DNA of 52,463 nt, from NCBI GenBank assembly GCA_012064415.1, contig SSNU01000003.1, positions 1 through 52,463 of the forward strand. The letters run 5' to 3'. Below the pieces are notes generated by a model. That model searched no databases. It was not told where the DNA came from and worked only from the letters and a program-made list of their open reading frames with translations. The position numbers were made by a program, and so were the translations under genes. Source of the DNA: Gyrodactylus bullatarudis (lineage: Eukaryota > Platyhelminthes > Monogenea > Gyrodactylidea > Gyrodactylidae). Below are positions 1-11,357 of this stretch, one piece after another (position 1 is the stretch's first letter; each line of letters opens with the position of its first letter).

Positions 1-124
1 TAACATCATCTCTATTCTCTCTTGTAAAACCAGTATTTATATGGCATGTATCACACTGATGAGTATGCCCGAAATAGAGATCTTTATTTGTGAAATAATC
101 TGGCATCTTCTTATTTCTAATTCA
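1..124 (+). mobile_element. 3' terminal tail of a family-1 Penelope-like element (copy A)
   Basis: These 124 bases are almost identical, in reverse complement, to about 50276-50400, which is the tail downstream of the family-1 PLE ORF on the - strand at the right edge of the window. Similarity between the two stops at the same place, just after GGCATCTTCTTATTTCTAAT, so I take position 124 as the 3' end of the element. The body of this copy would lie to the left, outside the window, on the + strand. It contains a hammerhead ribozyme (51-93). Confidence 0.8.
51..93 (+). ncRNA. Hammerhead ribozyme, PLE family 1 copy A
   Basis: The full hammerhead core can be read: helix I strand TCACA (51-55), core CTGATGA (56-62), an 8-nt helix II segment GTATGCCC (63-70), core GAA (71-73), a helix III hairpin (74-87; five pairs including one G-U, loop GATC), the cleavage nucleotide U88, and helix I return strand TGTGA (89-93), perfectly complementary to 51-55. 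Helix II can form only one clear G-C pair, which is weak. Cleavage would fall after position 88. Hammerheads in PLE terminal repeats are an established class, and the RNA is expected to self-cleave the PLE transcript. Activity is inferred, not shown. Confidence 0.8.
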
Positions 125-195
125 CTCATGTCATCGGTAGCTCAGCTTAAAACCAATGTCTCTGAACATTTATCTCAATCGAATATTTTTACTTT

Positions 196-660
196 TGCCT
201 ACTTTTACAGTTTTAAGAAAAATATACGGATTTTTGAAATTTCGATTTAGCACTAAAATCCCATTTTTTCGAATTTGCAACTCAAGATTTTATTTGATTT
301 GGAATGATTGGCTAAAAGAATATTTTCAGGATCAGAGTTAGACAAGAAAACATCAAATTTTCGAGAGATTTTGATTATCGAAATTTCATTGATATTCACC
401 TAGTGAAAATGATCAAGAAACCAAAATTGAACTCACAAACGATAAAGAGATGAACCATAAGATCAGATTGAGCGCAATTGATTTTTCTATCTGATCTTGA
501 TTCAGAAAAAATTCTTTTGACCATTCTGACCACTTTCAAATCCATAAAATCTTGATTTCTAAGTTCGAAAAAATAGGATTTTAGCGCCAAATCGAAATTT
601 CAAAAATGACCATATTTTTCTTCAAATCATCTTCAAACGGTAAAAGTAGGCATTCTGATC
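196..660. repeat. Inverted-repeat element (two arms of about 150-180 bp)
   Basis: About 196-345 reads as a diverged reverse complement of about 483-660. Shared blocks include GCCTACTTTTAC, TTTTTGAAATTTCGATTT, TAAAATCC and TCAAGATTTTAT. The arms flank about 140 bp of unrelated sequence. No coding potential is seen; short open frames here are chance products of AT-rich DNA. It is probably an old non-autonomous DNA transposon. Exact ends and target duplication are not resolved. Confidence 0.55.
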
Positions 661-1132
661 TGGATCCCTTAAAAATCTTCATCATATTTGAATTGTTGAT
701 GGAAAAATTGGGATTCGTGTAAAAATCAACTGCATTTCAATTAGCTCTATTTTCTAGACTTTTATATAATTTATCAACTTGTCTCTCTAATGTACCCATA
801 TTGAAAAAGGGTATTGAATATTCAATTGTGTACCAGTTGAATAGGGACTCTTTATTATCTCCATACATTTACAAATCCATTCAAAAGTAGATCTTTTGTT
901 TTTTCCTTCTTTTATTAAATCCATATCTCCAATGTTAATTTCTCTCCAGTGTCTCTTTTCAATCTCATTTATCACAGTTCAGATTTTGAGATTTTTCAAA
1001 AGTAAATGATGAAATAGGGACATGGTTGTATTAAAACATCAAGAAGTATTTGATTCTCATCGTGAGTTTTGTTGATACAATTTGTCTATAGAGAAGATAC
1101 CTGTATAGATGTGTTCATCTAGAAATGATTAA

Positions 1133-1559
1133 CCCTTCGTATCCCATTGTTCCACCAGTGGAACACAACACTTTCTTGAGTAATATTGTGTATAAAATTC
1201 ATAAAGATAGCTTTTCACTGATGCTAACCAAAGAAGCGTGATTTTTTGAAAATGTAGTCAAATATATATTTAAAAGATATTTAGAACGTTTACTTGAAAC
1301 ACTATCTGCCGAGGCCTTAGAAAAAAATAAAATAACTTTTTATCATGAAACAATAGCTGTAGATTTCAAAAATGCTTTCGCCTGCAATTGATATTTCTCA
1401 TGGTCTAAAAGATAACTAGTTTTAGAACCTAAAAATGCCAATGTTAACATCTATTAAATGGTAAATCGGCTCTCAAAAAGGAATTCAGTCTAGTTATTTT
1501 GGTAAGTTTAAAAATTTTCTTGTTTGTGCGTTGAAAAAAAAAATTTGGGACATAAAGGG
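1133..1559. mobile_element. Short non-autonomous element with piggyBac-like ends
   Basis: The left end reads TTAA followed by CCCTTCGTATCCCA; the right end reads TGGGACATAAAGGG followed by TCAA. The two ends are imperfect inverted repeats of 14 bp beginning CCCTT, flanked by TTAA and a one-base variant of it. TTAA duplication and CCC-starting ends are typical of piggyBac. No transposase is present in the 427 bp. A diverged relative in the same orientation lies at about 49139-49450. Confidence 0.55.
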
Positions 1560-4127
1560 TCAAGAAAAATAAACCAGTGATTTTTTAGAATTTAAATTTT
1601 AGTGTAGGGAATTATGGACTGCATTCCTAGTTTGTTTTGGATCTTTTCATCGATAAAACAACAACACCATTTACATAGTATATAGAAATATTCTTATGCT
1701 TGGGAAGATAACTGTCGACGAGACAAGAGGAAAAGTTTTCCTTTCAATTTCTACCTACCTCAGATAAATGAGATGGGCAATCTCTATTCCTATCCTTCAT
1801 CACTGTTTCTTCCCTATTACTCTTCCTACCGCTAGTAAAATATCTATCACATTCCCAATTGCTTTCACTCTTTTTAGATTCAATCTTAAGTAGAAATATC
1901 ACAATCTTCCCAAAATATATAAATCTCCAACAATATTGGTAATTTATACATTTCACATGTAAAGTTGAAAAACTACCCCTTACCTATCTAACTGCAAATC
2001 GTGAATATAGTCGGTAAGAAAAAATAAACTACTTATGAGTAGATCAAAAACTTTTACGATTTACATCATAAATTAATATTAAAGTATAGATTTCTAAGAC
2101 TTGAATCTTTTGTTGGCGCCACTACCATTTTATATGGGATAAATTATACACTGTAAAACTGCTACTTGTTTAGTTAAATTTTGTGGGTTCCTCTTTCATG
2201 GATTCTCCCCATTACTTTCCCAAGATTTTAGTTAAACTCTTGGAATTGTTGCTTTCGCAAATCTTTGAAAAATCAAAATCTATCTTTTGCCTTGCTCCTG
2301 TTCCCAACTACAGTCATTGAAATCAGGCTAGAATTACATTTAGTGTGAATAAATACTCTACATATATTGGGCCAAATATAGTCCTTGACAGAAGTCTTTT
2401 GTTTGTCATCAGTAAACTGAGAAGAGTATTAAACGCAATATAACATTTCTCTAGTTTAACACTACCCGTTAACTGACAATAACAAGTGAAATTCTTGGTT
2501 TTCTACTCTAATGAAATTGAATGGATTTCAGGTGAATTTTTTGTATTTACTAAGAATTGACAAACCTTGATAAAGCCTTTTACTATTACTATGTCTATGA
2601 ATTTGTAGATTTATTGAACTTCTATAGATTAAAAAATAAATTCAAATAAGGCTTTCTTCAAATAGCCTGAGTTTTTTCTCATTTGAATATAAGGTAATAT
2701 AGATCCATTAGTGAGTTATTATTTCAGGTAAACAAAAGAAATCCCAGTTTTACTAAATTATGATTTATTTATGGTAAACAATTGTGAGTCTTCACGGATC
2801 AGTTAATCTTCTAGAATAGAAAAAACTCTAAAGCGTTCCCAAGAAAGTGTAAACGTCTGAAAATCATCCTTCATTCATTTTTAGTATGCCATTCCACAGT
2901 TAAAATCATAACTCATTTTGGGGAAAATTATCAGAGCTCCTCCGAATAGGTTCCAGCTTAATGAACTGCTTAATGGATATTTTGAAAAAAATTGATTTCT
3001 ATCAACCTAAACTATGATTTATAGTGTGAATTCTTGATTCTTTTGTTATAAGATTGTTTACAGTTTTTCCTTGTAAAGATACCCAATTAGAGGGAATTGC
3101 CTGAATAGTTTATCATATTTTATGCCTACGTCGAAAATTTATTCTATCTCTTCATTCATCTTCACAGATTTTTTTCTAATGTATTTTCATTCAGAGAATA
3201 ATTTCAAATTCTATCAATTACAATTAAATAGCGTAGAACAGGTTGAAAATTTGGAAGCATATCCTTTTTTACTTTTCTCATTTCTGTTTATAATCTAAAC
3301 TTTGGATAATGATCTGTATAACTCTGATAAATATCTATTCTTTTAATTAAAAAATGTTTTTCTTTTCATAAACTTTAATTTCAATAGACAGAAAGGGGCA
3401 GGATAGTGTTCATCGTTATTTTCGATCTGACTCTAATATTTCATGGTTCGAGTCATTTGCTTTCATGAAACTTTGAAAATTTGATTGATAGTTTTCTTTT
3501 TTTGGTGAATAGTAGCTGATTAAAAAATCGATAAATTTAACATGATTTTTTTCTTCAAATGAATCCCTCTCCTCTATTCATTGATTTCAATTTGATTTAA
3601 ATTAAAAATTCAAATCTTTTCAGATCAAGTTATGCATTTAAAAGTATTCTACAATACTCTAAGTGATAAACTAGGAAAAAACTGTGCATAGACATCTGAG
3701 GTTATATGGATTTTTATTTTTCCTTATAATAAACTTGTTCCCGTATATGCTTGATTTAAATTATTTCAGAAAATTCACCAAAAGTATGAAAACTTTATAA
3801 TTCAAGTGTCAAAACAAGTCACTGAAGAGGATAAAATTGGACAGTTTTTTCTAGTAAATATGGAAAAATATCTTTTCATTATGATCTGATCTGAGGCCAA
3901 AACTTGAACAATGAGAAAATATGTAGAAATTTTCCCATTGCCTTCAAAAATTACTGACGTTTGGGGAAGGACTAATTTAATAGATAATCCTTGTGGTTTC
4001 TTACCTTTTTTCCCAAATTTTTATCGATTTTTCAAATTTGGTCAAATTTACCTTTTAATGAAAAACCTCTATTTTGTAATATACTGAAAAATCCAAGATG
4101 AACAATTAATTGAATAATATTTTCAAG
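1560..4127. other. AT-rich non-coding stretch upstream of the channel exon
   Basis: No open frame here resembles a known protein. I looked for the preceding LCCH3 exon (the segment before the 68-nt exon, encoding a GYD..LRP-type motif) and did not find it. The stretch is probably intron, with scattered AT-rich and T-rich tracts only. Confidence 0.4.
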
Positions 4128-4195
4128 GTGCCGCAGTGGAGGTCGAAATTGAATTAATTGTCGCGAGTTTCGACTCAATCTCAGAAGTCAACATG
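4128..4195 (+). CDS. Lcch3: GABA-gated chloride channel beta subunit (LCCH3-like), 68-nt exon
   Basis: The exon lies between a TTTTCAAG acceptor and a GTGAGT donor. It begins with two bases of a split codon and ends in phase 0. It encodes AAVEVEIELIVASFDSISEV followed by NM. The VASFDSISEVNM ending is the strand before the first conserved ligand-binding segment in Cys-loop GABA receptors, and it resembles LCCH3 and vertebrate beta subunits. The 68-nt length equals that of the corresponding classical GABA-A receptor exon. The next exon (5957) continues in frame with DYTITI. The protein would be a subunit of a pentameric ligand-gated chloride channel in the plasma membrane of neurons; this piece is extracellular. 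Confidence 0.85.
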
Positions 4196-4689
4196 GTGAG
4201 TTTATTATGAATCATGAGTTCAACCGACCAATCAGAATTGTTCTTTCGAATGATTTTTCAAATTTCACACGCCACCTCAAGTTATTTATATTAATATATC
4301 AAATTTTAAAAATTATAAATTTTTTTTCGTGTCTGAGTGAATAATGTTTTTTAGAAAAAATAATGATATTTTAAAAGAAGTATATGAATTATTGAAAAAT
4401 TTGAATACTGAAAATTAGATTTTTGAGAAAAAACTTGCAAATAGTATATGATTTTTATGAAAAAATCTTAAGAGCATTTTATAGGGCGCCTACAAATGAA
4501 ATTTTTAGGACATATTTCTTGAGGCCCTAATTATGATAAAATGACCATAAGATCAACCAAGACTAGTTGATGTGAATTTGAGAGAAGTCTATAGAATCAT
4601 TTCAAGAAAAATTACTCGAAATTCTGTAGAGTAACGATATTCTTCTTCAAACAATGAAAGTGATGCTTACAACCTTCAAAATAGTACTA

Positions 4690-4887
4690 ACTAGAATTAT
4701 TTCGTGCTTATAGTTGCTTCTGCATCCCTCAGCTTCGTCGTATTTCTGAATGTTCTGTGAGTTTCTTTCTTACCAGTTACGGTGGGATCCATTAGTAAGC
4801 TGTAACATTCAGCGACATGGGCTAATCCATCACTAAATAAGACGTTCCCGTGGGATGTAGAAGCACCTAGAACGAAATAATTCTAGT
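4690..4887. mobile_element. About 200-bp MITE in the channel intron
   Basis: The ends are inverted repeats of roughly 40 bp: left ACTAGAATTATTTCGTGCTT and, inverted at the right, ACTAGAATTATTTCGTTC, with further matching (GCTTCT.CATCCC) inside. TA flanks both sides, consistent with a Tc1/mariner-type target duplication. No coding capacity. Confidence 0.6.
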
Positions 4888-5956
4888 TAAAATTTGCAAA
4901 CGTAGATGCTGCACTATTCATTACATCAAAAATTGTTGCTAAAAGAAAATGCATAAGTCTATTTTACAGTTTTCATCAACCTTCCTTTGTTGATTAGCTT
5001 TCATCAAAGTCATAATATACAAAAAAGTAGTGAATTAGGGATCAGATAAACGTGTGTGTCAGTTCATTTTACACAAAGTCCATGAATTTTGGTCAATTTT
5101 TAGTCTCCAACAATTCTCTCAAAATTCTTACCAAATGTATTCAATAAAATTAGTAAAAGAAGGCCAAGATATTAATAAAATAAAATTTTTCTTGTAACGT
5201 CAGGAGATATCAAGGGAGCATAACCATGGTCAAATAAGGTCGATAAACTTCAAAAGATGATTATAATCATCTTTTCAAAGTGAAGGAAGTCTCCTACACT
5301 TTTCAAGGGCCACCCTTTATTCCAATTCTTTTATCCTCACTGATAATTTATCACCTTTAGTGTTAGAACATAATTTTTTCAAGAAAATTTTAAGGGCCTA
5401 TTCAACTCTGTCATTTGTCAACAATTCAAAATGAATTCCCACTAAATTTTAAAAGAAGAAAAATTCAAAAGTGATAATCGAAATTCTAAGTGAAAAAAGC
5501 CTAAAATACACCAACGAATTCAAATTATCTGCAAACAAAAATTCTAATCTTTTGAATTCAAATATGTAAAGAAATTTAAAATACAATAATGTAATTCTTA
5601 ATCTAAAAGATTTAGAAGCACGTCGGCGCTAAACTTCCTGCTCGAAATAGTCTCAAAAAATTGAAAAAACAGACTTGTTATATTGAGAGATTATACATTG
5701 GCAACTGCGTCTCATTGAGTTTAGAGAGAAGATTTAAATAAAAATTTAATAGAATTACAGGGCTTTTCTTTCTTCTAAGCTCAAGAATAGAAATTATTGA
5801 TGGAAACCCGATGTTTACCTATACTTGAGAGTAAGAAAAAAATTTATTAATTATTTATTCAACATAAATGTACAGTAAGTAGGACAAAATTACAGCTTAG
5901 GGATCAAAGTATTCTCTTGAACATATTTAATCCATTACACTAACTAATCCTTGCAG
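4888..5956 (+). other. Remainder of the intron between the two channel exons
   Basis: AT-rich sequence with in-frame stops in all frames. It contains no recognisable gene. A pyrimidine tract and TTGCAG acceptor precede the next exon. Confidence 0.5.
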
Positions 5957-6183
5957 GACTATACAATAACCATATTGCTGAATCAATATTGGAATGATGA
6001 GAGGCTTGTCTTGACGAATGAGAATCAATCCAGACCCCTCACATTGTCGGGGGAATTTTCCAGAAAAATTTGGGTACCGGACACTTTCTTTGCCAATGAT
6101 AAACATTCATTTCTTCACGATGTTACAGAAGATAATAAGATGATTCGTCTTTACTCAAATGGAACAGTTTTTTATGGCATGAG
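5957..6183 (+). CDS. Lcch3: GABA-gated chloride channel beta subunit (LCCH3-like), ligand-binding exon
   Basis: This 227-nt exon starts in phase 0 after CCTTGCAG and ends in phase 2 at ATG AG before GTAAGT. It begins DYTITILLNQYWNDERL, then has a short linker (LTNENQSRPLTLSGEF), IWVPDTFFANDKHSFLHDVT, and ends NGTVFYGMR. These are conserved Cys-loop receptor segments: the WxxxRL strand and the WVPDTFF segment of the ligand-binding domain. The wording (LNQYW.DERL, LTLSG.F, FFANDK.SFLHDVTE) is closest to arthropod LCCH3. Vertebrate beta-subunit genes have an exon with the same boundaries. The following exon (Cys-loop, YPLD type) was not found downstream in this window. Confidence 0.9.
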
Positions 6184-9100
6184 GTAAGTACTCTTATACT
6201 GGCAACATTCATTCGTTCTCCTTTACACTGAAATAATTTGCATGTTTACCATAGGAATCTAATCTAAATAATCTTTCCCTGATAAATCCTTATCATTCAT
6301 TGGAATGAAATAACTTTTCATGATTAAACTTCCTTAGCGCTTGTCCAATAGAAAAGGAATTGATTTATCTCTTCTCTGTATTCTACTTTTTGGTGTAATT
6401 CCCAATGAATGACATTTTCTATGTTATTTTTTTAATCTGTGTATTTATCTAATTTTCTCCTGTCAAATTTTTTTTGCCTATCCATTGATAAAGGAACAAA
6501 GAATTTTTCCAACAGTATTATCAAGGGAGCGAAAAACATTGTTTTCTTGGGAAATTTGCTCATTCTTCAATTAGAAGTAATAACGATCTAATAAACATGA
6601 TGGTACTCTACACTGTAGAGTCTACAGATTAAATAATTGTAAAACATTTATCAGAAACTTTTATCGAATCAATAAAGATTGGAATCTATTTCAGAGAGAG
6701 ATCTCGTGTAATTGCTTCCTAATTAAAGAGAAAAACAAAAAGAAACGCTTTCATTTAACGTGGAAACGATGATCTTGGTAGCGAACTTAAGTTTCCTGTG
6801 GAGCGTGAAGAGAGACACTACAAGTTGAAATTAACCCCCCCTTAAAAGAATTAAAGAGACAGAGCAAAAGTGAATAGCTTACCCTTTTCTCGTATGATCA
6901 CTTTGAATCTCTTCAATTAGCCAGCTTAGTTTGAAAATTTCAATTAGTTCTCCACTAATCCACCACCACCACCACCCCCCTGGAGAGGTTATCAGCTTTC
7001 TGATAATTATCATTGATACAATTCTACATTATTTTTATCTGATTTATTGAACTTGTTTTAAGAGAGTTTATCTAACTTTTAATCGATCTCCCTCTAAAAT
7101 AAACTGCATCCCAGTTGTATTGACTAGGATTTTGATTTATTCTTAGTTACAGTTTGAGCGTTGAATTATGCACCCTCCCCCCATACCTTGATACCTTATA
7201 GAAAAAAATTCAAATTTATGCATCCTAACTTGATTGACGTTCCCTCTCTCTTTTGTTCTGCTCAGAAGAACAAAATAAAACGTTTTCTTTTCTCAAGGCT
7301 ATGTTTCCTTTTTTCAACATTGATCTAAGCGATAAACTCAAAGAATTGAGAAGATAAACAGTACAAAACTCCTTTGCTATTATTATGTATGTATAGGAAA
7401 TATTCTTTTCTTCTGGATAAATCTTTGAAGTAAAATGAATTCTACTAGCCCATTAACAAAATCCATGCAGGGGTAACATCAATTTCTCGAATAGGTAGTA
7501 GTACAAAAGAAAGAAAAACACACAATCCCTATCTTATTTTAGAATGAATAGATGAAAGTAACATGAGGAAAATAGGAAAGATATTTTCTTCTCCCCTTCT
7601 TCAAAAGGTAACAAAAATTATCATACATTATTATGATAGGGAATGCAAGCAATCAGTAGATGAAGAAACAGGACACTGTCTATCCTATTGATATAATAAT
7701 CTTCTTCTGCTTCTTCTCATCAAACTCGATTCGTGTCAAGTGAGCCAGAGATTGCAGGAATATAACTGTATTATTATCATTTAATTAAAGAGTCAATTAC
7801 TCAAAGAGCCAATTACTGAATGTTGATCAAGAGAAATCTTTGATTTTTGGTCAACTAGTTCTTAGCCAAGTAAAAGAAACTTAATTCGTATTCATATTTT
7901 CCTGTCGTTGGAAGGAAAAGAATTATACATCTTAGGGAAACTCCCACACCTCAACGAGAAGAAAAAAGAATTTTCAACATTCTCAACTCATCTGGAAAAA
8001 AAACCGACTTATAAGAACAGAACACTGCTTCAAGAGTCAAACCAGCTAAAGACAGTTATTGAGATAGCTTTCAGAAATCAAATGCTAAAAATTATTTCGA
8101 TCCAATTGTTTCTGCTCTCTTATGGGTTAAGGTAAAGGATAGGCCGAGGATTTTCGTCAATCAGTTAGTTTTCGATAGAAAATGAACGATAAGAACAACT
8201 AACAATCTTGAGGCTTGACAATTTTTCTTCGTCTTGTGAGACCTATCTAATATATATGTTACAGTATATTCTTAAAATTAGTTTTTTTCTAAATATCCTA
8301 GTATAATATTAAAACCAGTACAAAACTAGTATATCCTTAAAATAATTAAAATTTTAAGAATATCCTAATCTCGTACTGGGCTTGTCAAGTTTGTCTTTTT
8401 TCTTATTCAAAAGTTTCAAGATGAGTTTCAAGTTTAAAGTAATTTCTGATAGAAACGAATATTCTCTATCGAATGGGTCATCTTTCCATTTTCAATAACT
8501 TTTAATAAGTGATTTAGAGACAATTTCTAGTGAATACTTTTATTTTTTCTACCACTATATATTTATTCTAACATTTGTAATTTATCATTTCAATGATTAT
8601 ATTTATAATTTTCATTTTGAAAGTAACATTGCTGATGAAGTTTTAAGAAATACGTATTCAGTGTTAATAAACCTTTTATTTTATCGATTCTTCCAAATTC
8701 CTACTTGCAAATACAGTACGAACTGTGCACTTTATGTCAAAAATCACCCTTTTCTCTCTGCCCCTTTTTTATTAGAATAATAATATAACCTCTGTGCTTA
8801 TAAGTAAGTAAGTTTCAATTATTGGAACTTGAAAAATAAAATAGATAACAAATTATACAGTTGTATTGAGAATTTTTTTCTCTTTCCAACCATCTAATAT
8901 ATCATATTAACTCAAACTATTAAACCAGAGATATTGGCATTTAAAATCTAATAAATTCATAACTTGGAGCGAAAAAACATTTCTCGAAAATTTGTTTTTT
9001 CCTCTACGAAAATGGGATTGTCTTAGTCACTAAACAAACAATGAGTCATAGAGCATTTTAATGTTGTGCCTAAAGTGTAACGAATAATGGAGGTGTAATT

Positions 9101-10716
9101 AATTACACTTTCAACATTGAAAGTTTAACGAAAATATTTTTCCTCTCTGCCCCTATTCGGTATATGCCTGTTAGCATATACGGTCTATGATTATGCAATA
9201 TACATGTGACTTGCCTAAAGTGTAACGAAAAAATTTGACCCCTTGTCCCTTTTTGATGGGGCTTGTATTTTTGTCATTTGTTAAATTAAGATAGTAAATC
9301 CTCAACTTCAAAATGTAATTAAATTTTAAGTTACTTATTTGTAAAGCAATTGCTTCTGGTAATCGTACATAACTATATGTAATACAAAGGTCGGTCCCTG
9401 ATTTCTCTTACACAGGTTGGAATTTGGAACAAAAAAATCAGGCATAAAATCTCCTAACGCACGTTAAATTTGCTAAAATTAAGTCTGGCTGTGTGTATTT
9501 TACTCGTTGCTATTTGGACCAACAAAATTAATGTGTAAAAAAATGTGTCATATTATAGAAGGATCGGTCCCTGATTTCAGAAAATTACATTGAAGAAATG
9601 CATTGCTAGAATATCAATCCAAATTTTTTTGGAAATATGATTATTATAATACAAAACATAGAATATAATGTAGAGCATTTATATATCTTTTGTATGTTAT
9701 TTTGAGAGAAAGTGTTGAACAAACTGCTAGATAACACGGGTAGTGATTTGGAAAATAATTTTATAAGTTCTTGATCAGGTTAAACTTTTATGGAATAAAA
9801 TTTTGTGCTGATTTCAGAATTTCGCTAGCGTTAATATTTTGGCCGCTATGGCAAAAAAACAAATATTGCTAATTTTGAGTATCTCGATTATTTTAATTGA
9901 TATTATCGGTATGAAAACATAGGAATCCGAAATTGATTTTATCCCCATTAAAAAGAGCGTAAAAATTCGCGTTAATTGATGGGTAATACACGAATTTAGC
10001 ACTCTCGCAAAGCTTTTTAAAACGCGCGTCAAGTTAAAAAAAATTAAAAAATCCTTTAAAAAATACATATTTTTTGAGTGTTTTTTTTCTTTTTTGACGT
10101 GTAGATTTAATGAAATTTGAAACTTTTAAAAAAGCATTCCAATGTAAAACTCAATTTTCTTTCGAATGGTGCCCTTTCTATTAGCGTTCGACAGGTAAAT
10201 TAAATTAGGATAAATCTTTAAAGAGTTTTATAAAAATAGTGGAAAATTTTTTTTTGTTAGAAAATAATCTGTATTTAAAATGAACTAAAATGAGTACATA
10301 GAAAAATGTTTCAAAGTCATTGAGATGTTATTAGAACATAATAAAATATAAATCTAATAAATAATTCGTTAGTTCGTACTGTAAGTGGATTTTCGGACGT
10401 ATATACAAAATTACGTGTATAGGATTCAATATGAGTATTTCGAGCATCTAAGACTATTTAAATCCATCTTTCCATGCCATTAACTTAAAGCCTCGCAAAT
10501 TTTTTTTCTCATTGTATTCTGAAAATATCTTTAAGCTAATCATTTCTAAAATACATAGAATAGCTTAGATCTTGGTCAAAGTTAATTTAGTTAATTTATT
10601 TTCATATTTACTAATGAGTAGTGATGAAATTTTATTATTAAAAAATCGCGGTTCCCCTTAAGCAAAGTTTTGCCTTCTTCCGTCAATGCTTCATTAAGAA
10701 ATTTCTCTTTCGGATG
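6184..10716. other. Long AT-rich non-coding region with dispersed repeats
   Basis: No exon with a credible protein match was seen. A (CAC)n-like run is at about 6961-6976. A repeat unit with GACTTGCCTAAAGTGTAACG at about 9165-9245 recurs at about 49076-49150, and part of it also occurs near 9070. The motif CTCTCTGCCCCT occurs near 8753 and 9142 and again inside the inverted-repeat element at 10.8 kb. GGTCCCTGATTT occurs twice (about 9393 and 9565). An open frame at 7908-8135 ends at a GTAAAG donor-like site but shows no recognisable domain. Confidence 0.5.
9165..9245 (+). repeat. Dispersed repeat shared with 49076-49150
   Basis: Both copies read GTCTATG..TA.GCAATATA then GTGACTTGCCTAAAGTGTAA, followed by an A-rich stretch and a CCCTT. 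They are in the same orientation about 40 kb apart, at different divergence from each other. Probably an interspersed element of unknown class. Confidence 0.6.
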
Positions 10717-11357
10717 ATATATGTTGTTTACCAAGTTGAAAGAAAGGACAATTCAACTAAGTACGTACAAAGTTGGATGAAAAATTAATAGGCGGCAGTG
10801 GTTTCTTTACCTCTCTGCCCCTTTCTCGGGTTTACGCGTAATTTTTTTTTTGAATTTTTACATACACTCCCTGTCTACTCTGTGTATGCTTGATGTATGC
10901 ACCCGTATGAAAATACAGTTGAAATGCAATTTCAGTACTTGTTTTAAAGAATAAACAGGTAGAGGTCAATATAAAACATGTAGTTTCCTTCAAAATAAGA
11001 TAATGTAAAATAATAAAAAATTTATTTTACTGAAGGATAAGATAAAGGATGAAAGACATATGTTACTAAACCTGTACGACAAGATGCAAAATTTAATTGT
11101 GATTCCAAAGAGGGGTTGCATCATACATAATGATTGAGTTTAATAAAATTATAAATTCTTTTCAAAAAATTCCAGAAATCAAAAAAATGTCAACTGTATT
11201 TTTATACACAGAGTAGACAGGGAGTGCATGTAAAAATTCAAAAAGAACTACACGTAAACCCGAGAAAGGGGCAAAGAGGTAAAGAGACCCCCGCTCCCTA
11301 TTAATTTTTCATCCAACTTTGTTCTTCCTTTGTCCACCTAGGTACACAACATATATA
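10717..11357. mobile_element. Inverted-repeat element (arms of about 175-210 bp)
   Basis: About 10717-10926 is a diverged inverted copy of about 11184-11357. Shared blocks include AAAGTTGGATGAAAAATTAA, CCCCTTTCTCGGGTTTACG, TTGAATTTTTACAT and CACTCCCTGTCTACTCTGTG. The 260-bp centre is AT-rich and non-coding. It lies just upstream of the exon at 11598. Ends and target duplication are not defined. Confidence 0.65.

Noticed and set aside
1744..1956. - strand open frame of 70 codons with an SKKSE-type basic stretch
   Set aside because: No domain, no conserved neighbours, and length is within chance for this composition.
7908..8135. Open frame ending at AAG|GTAAAG
   Set aside because: Starts with a non-ATG codon, has no clear acceptor and no domain-like content.
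8630..8655. CTGATGA followed by GAAAT eight bases later, resembling a hammerhead core
   Set aside because: Flanking bases cannot form helix I or helix III and the middle cannot form helix II. Chance match.
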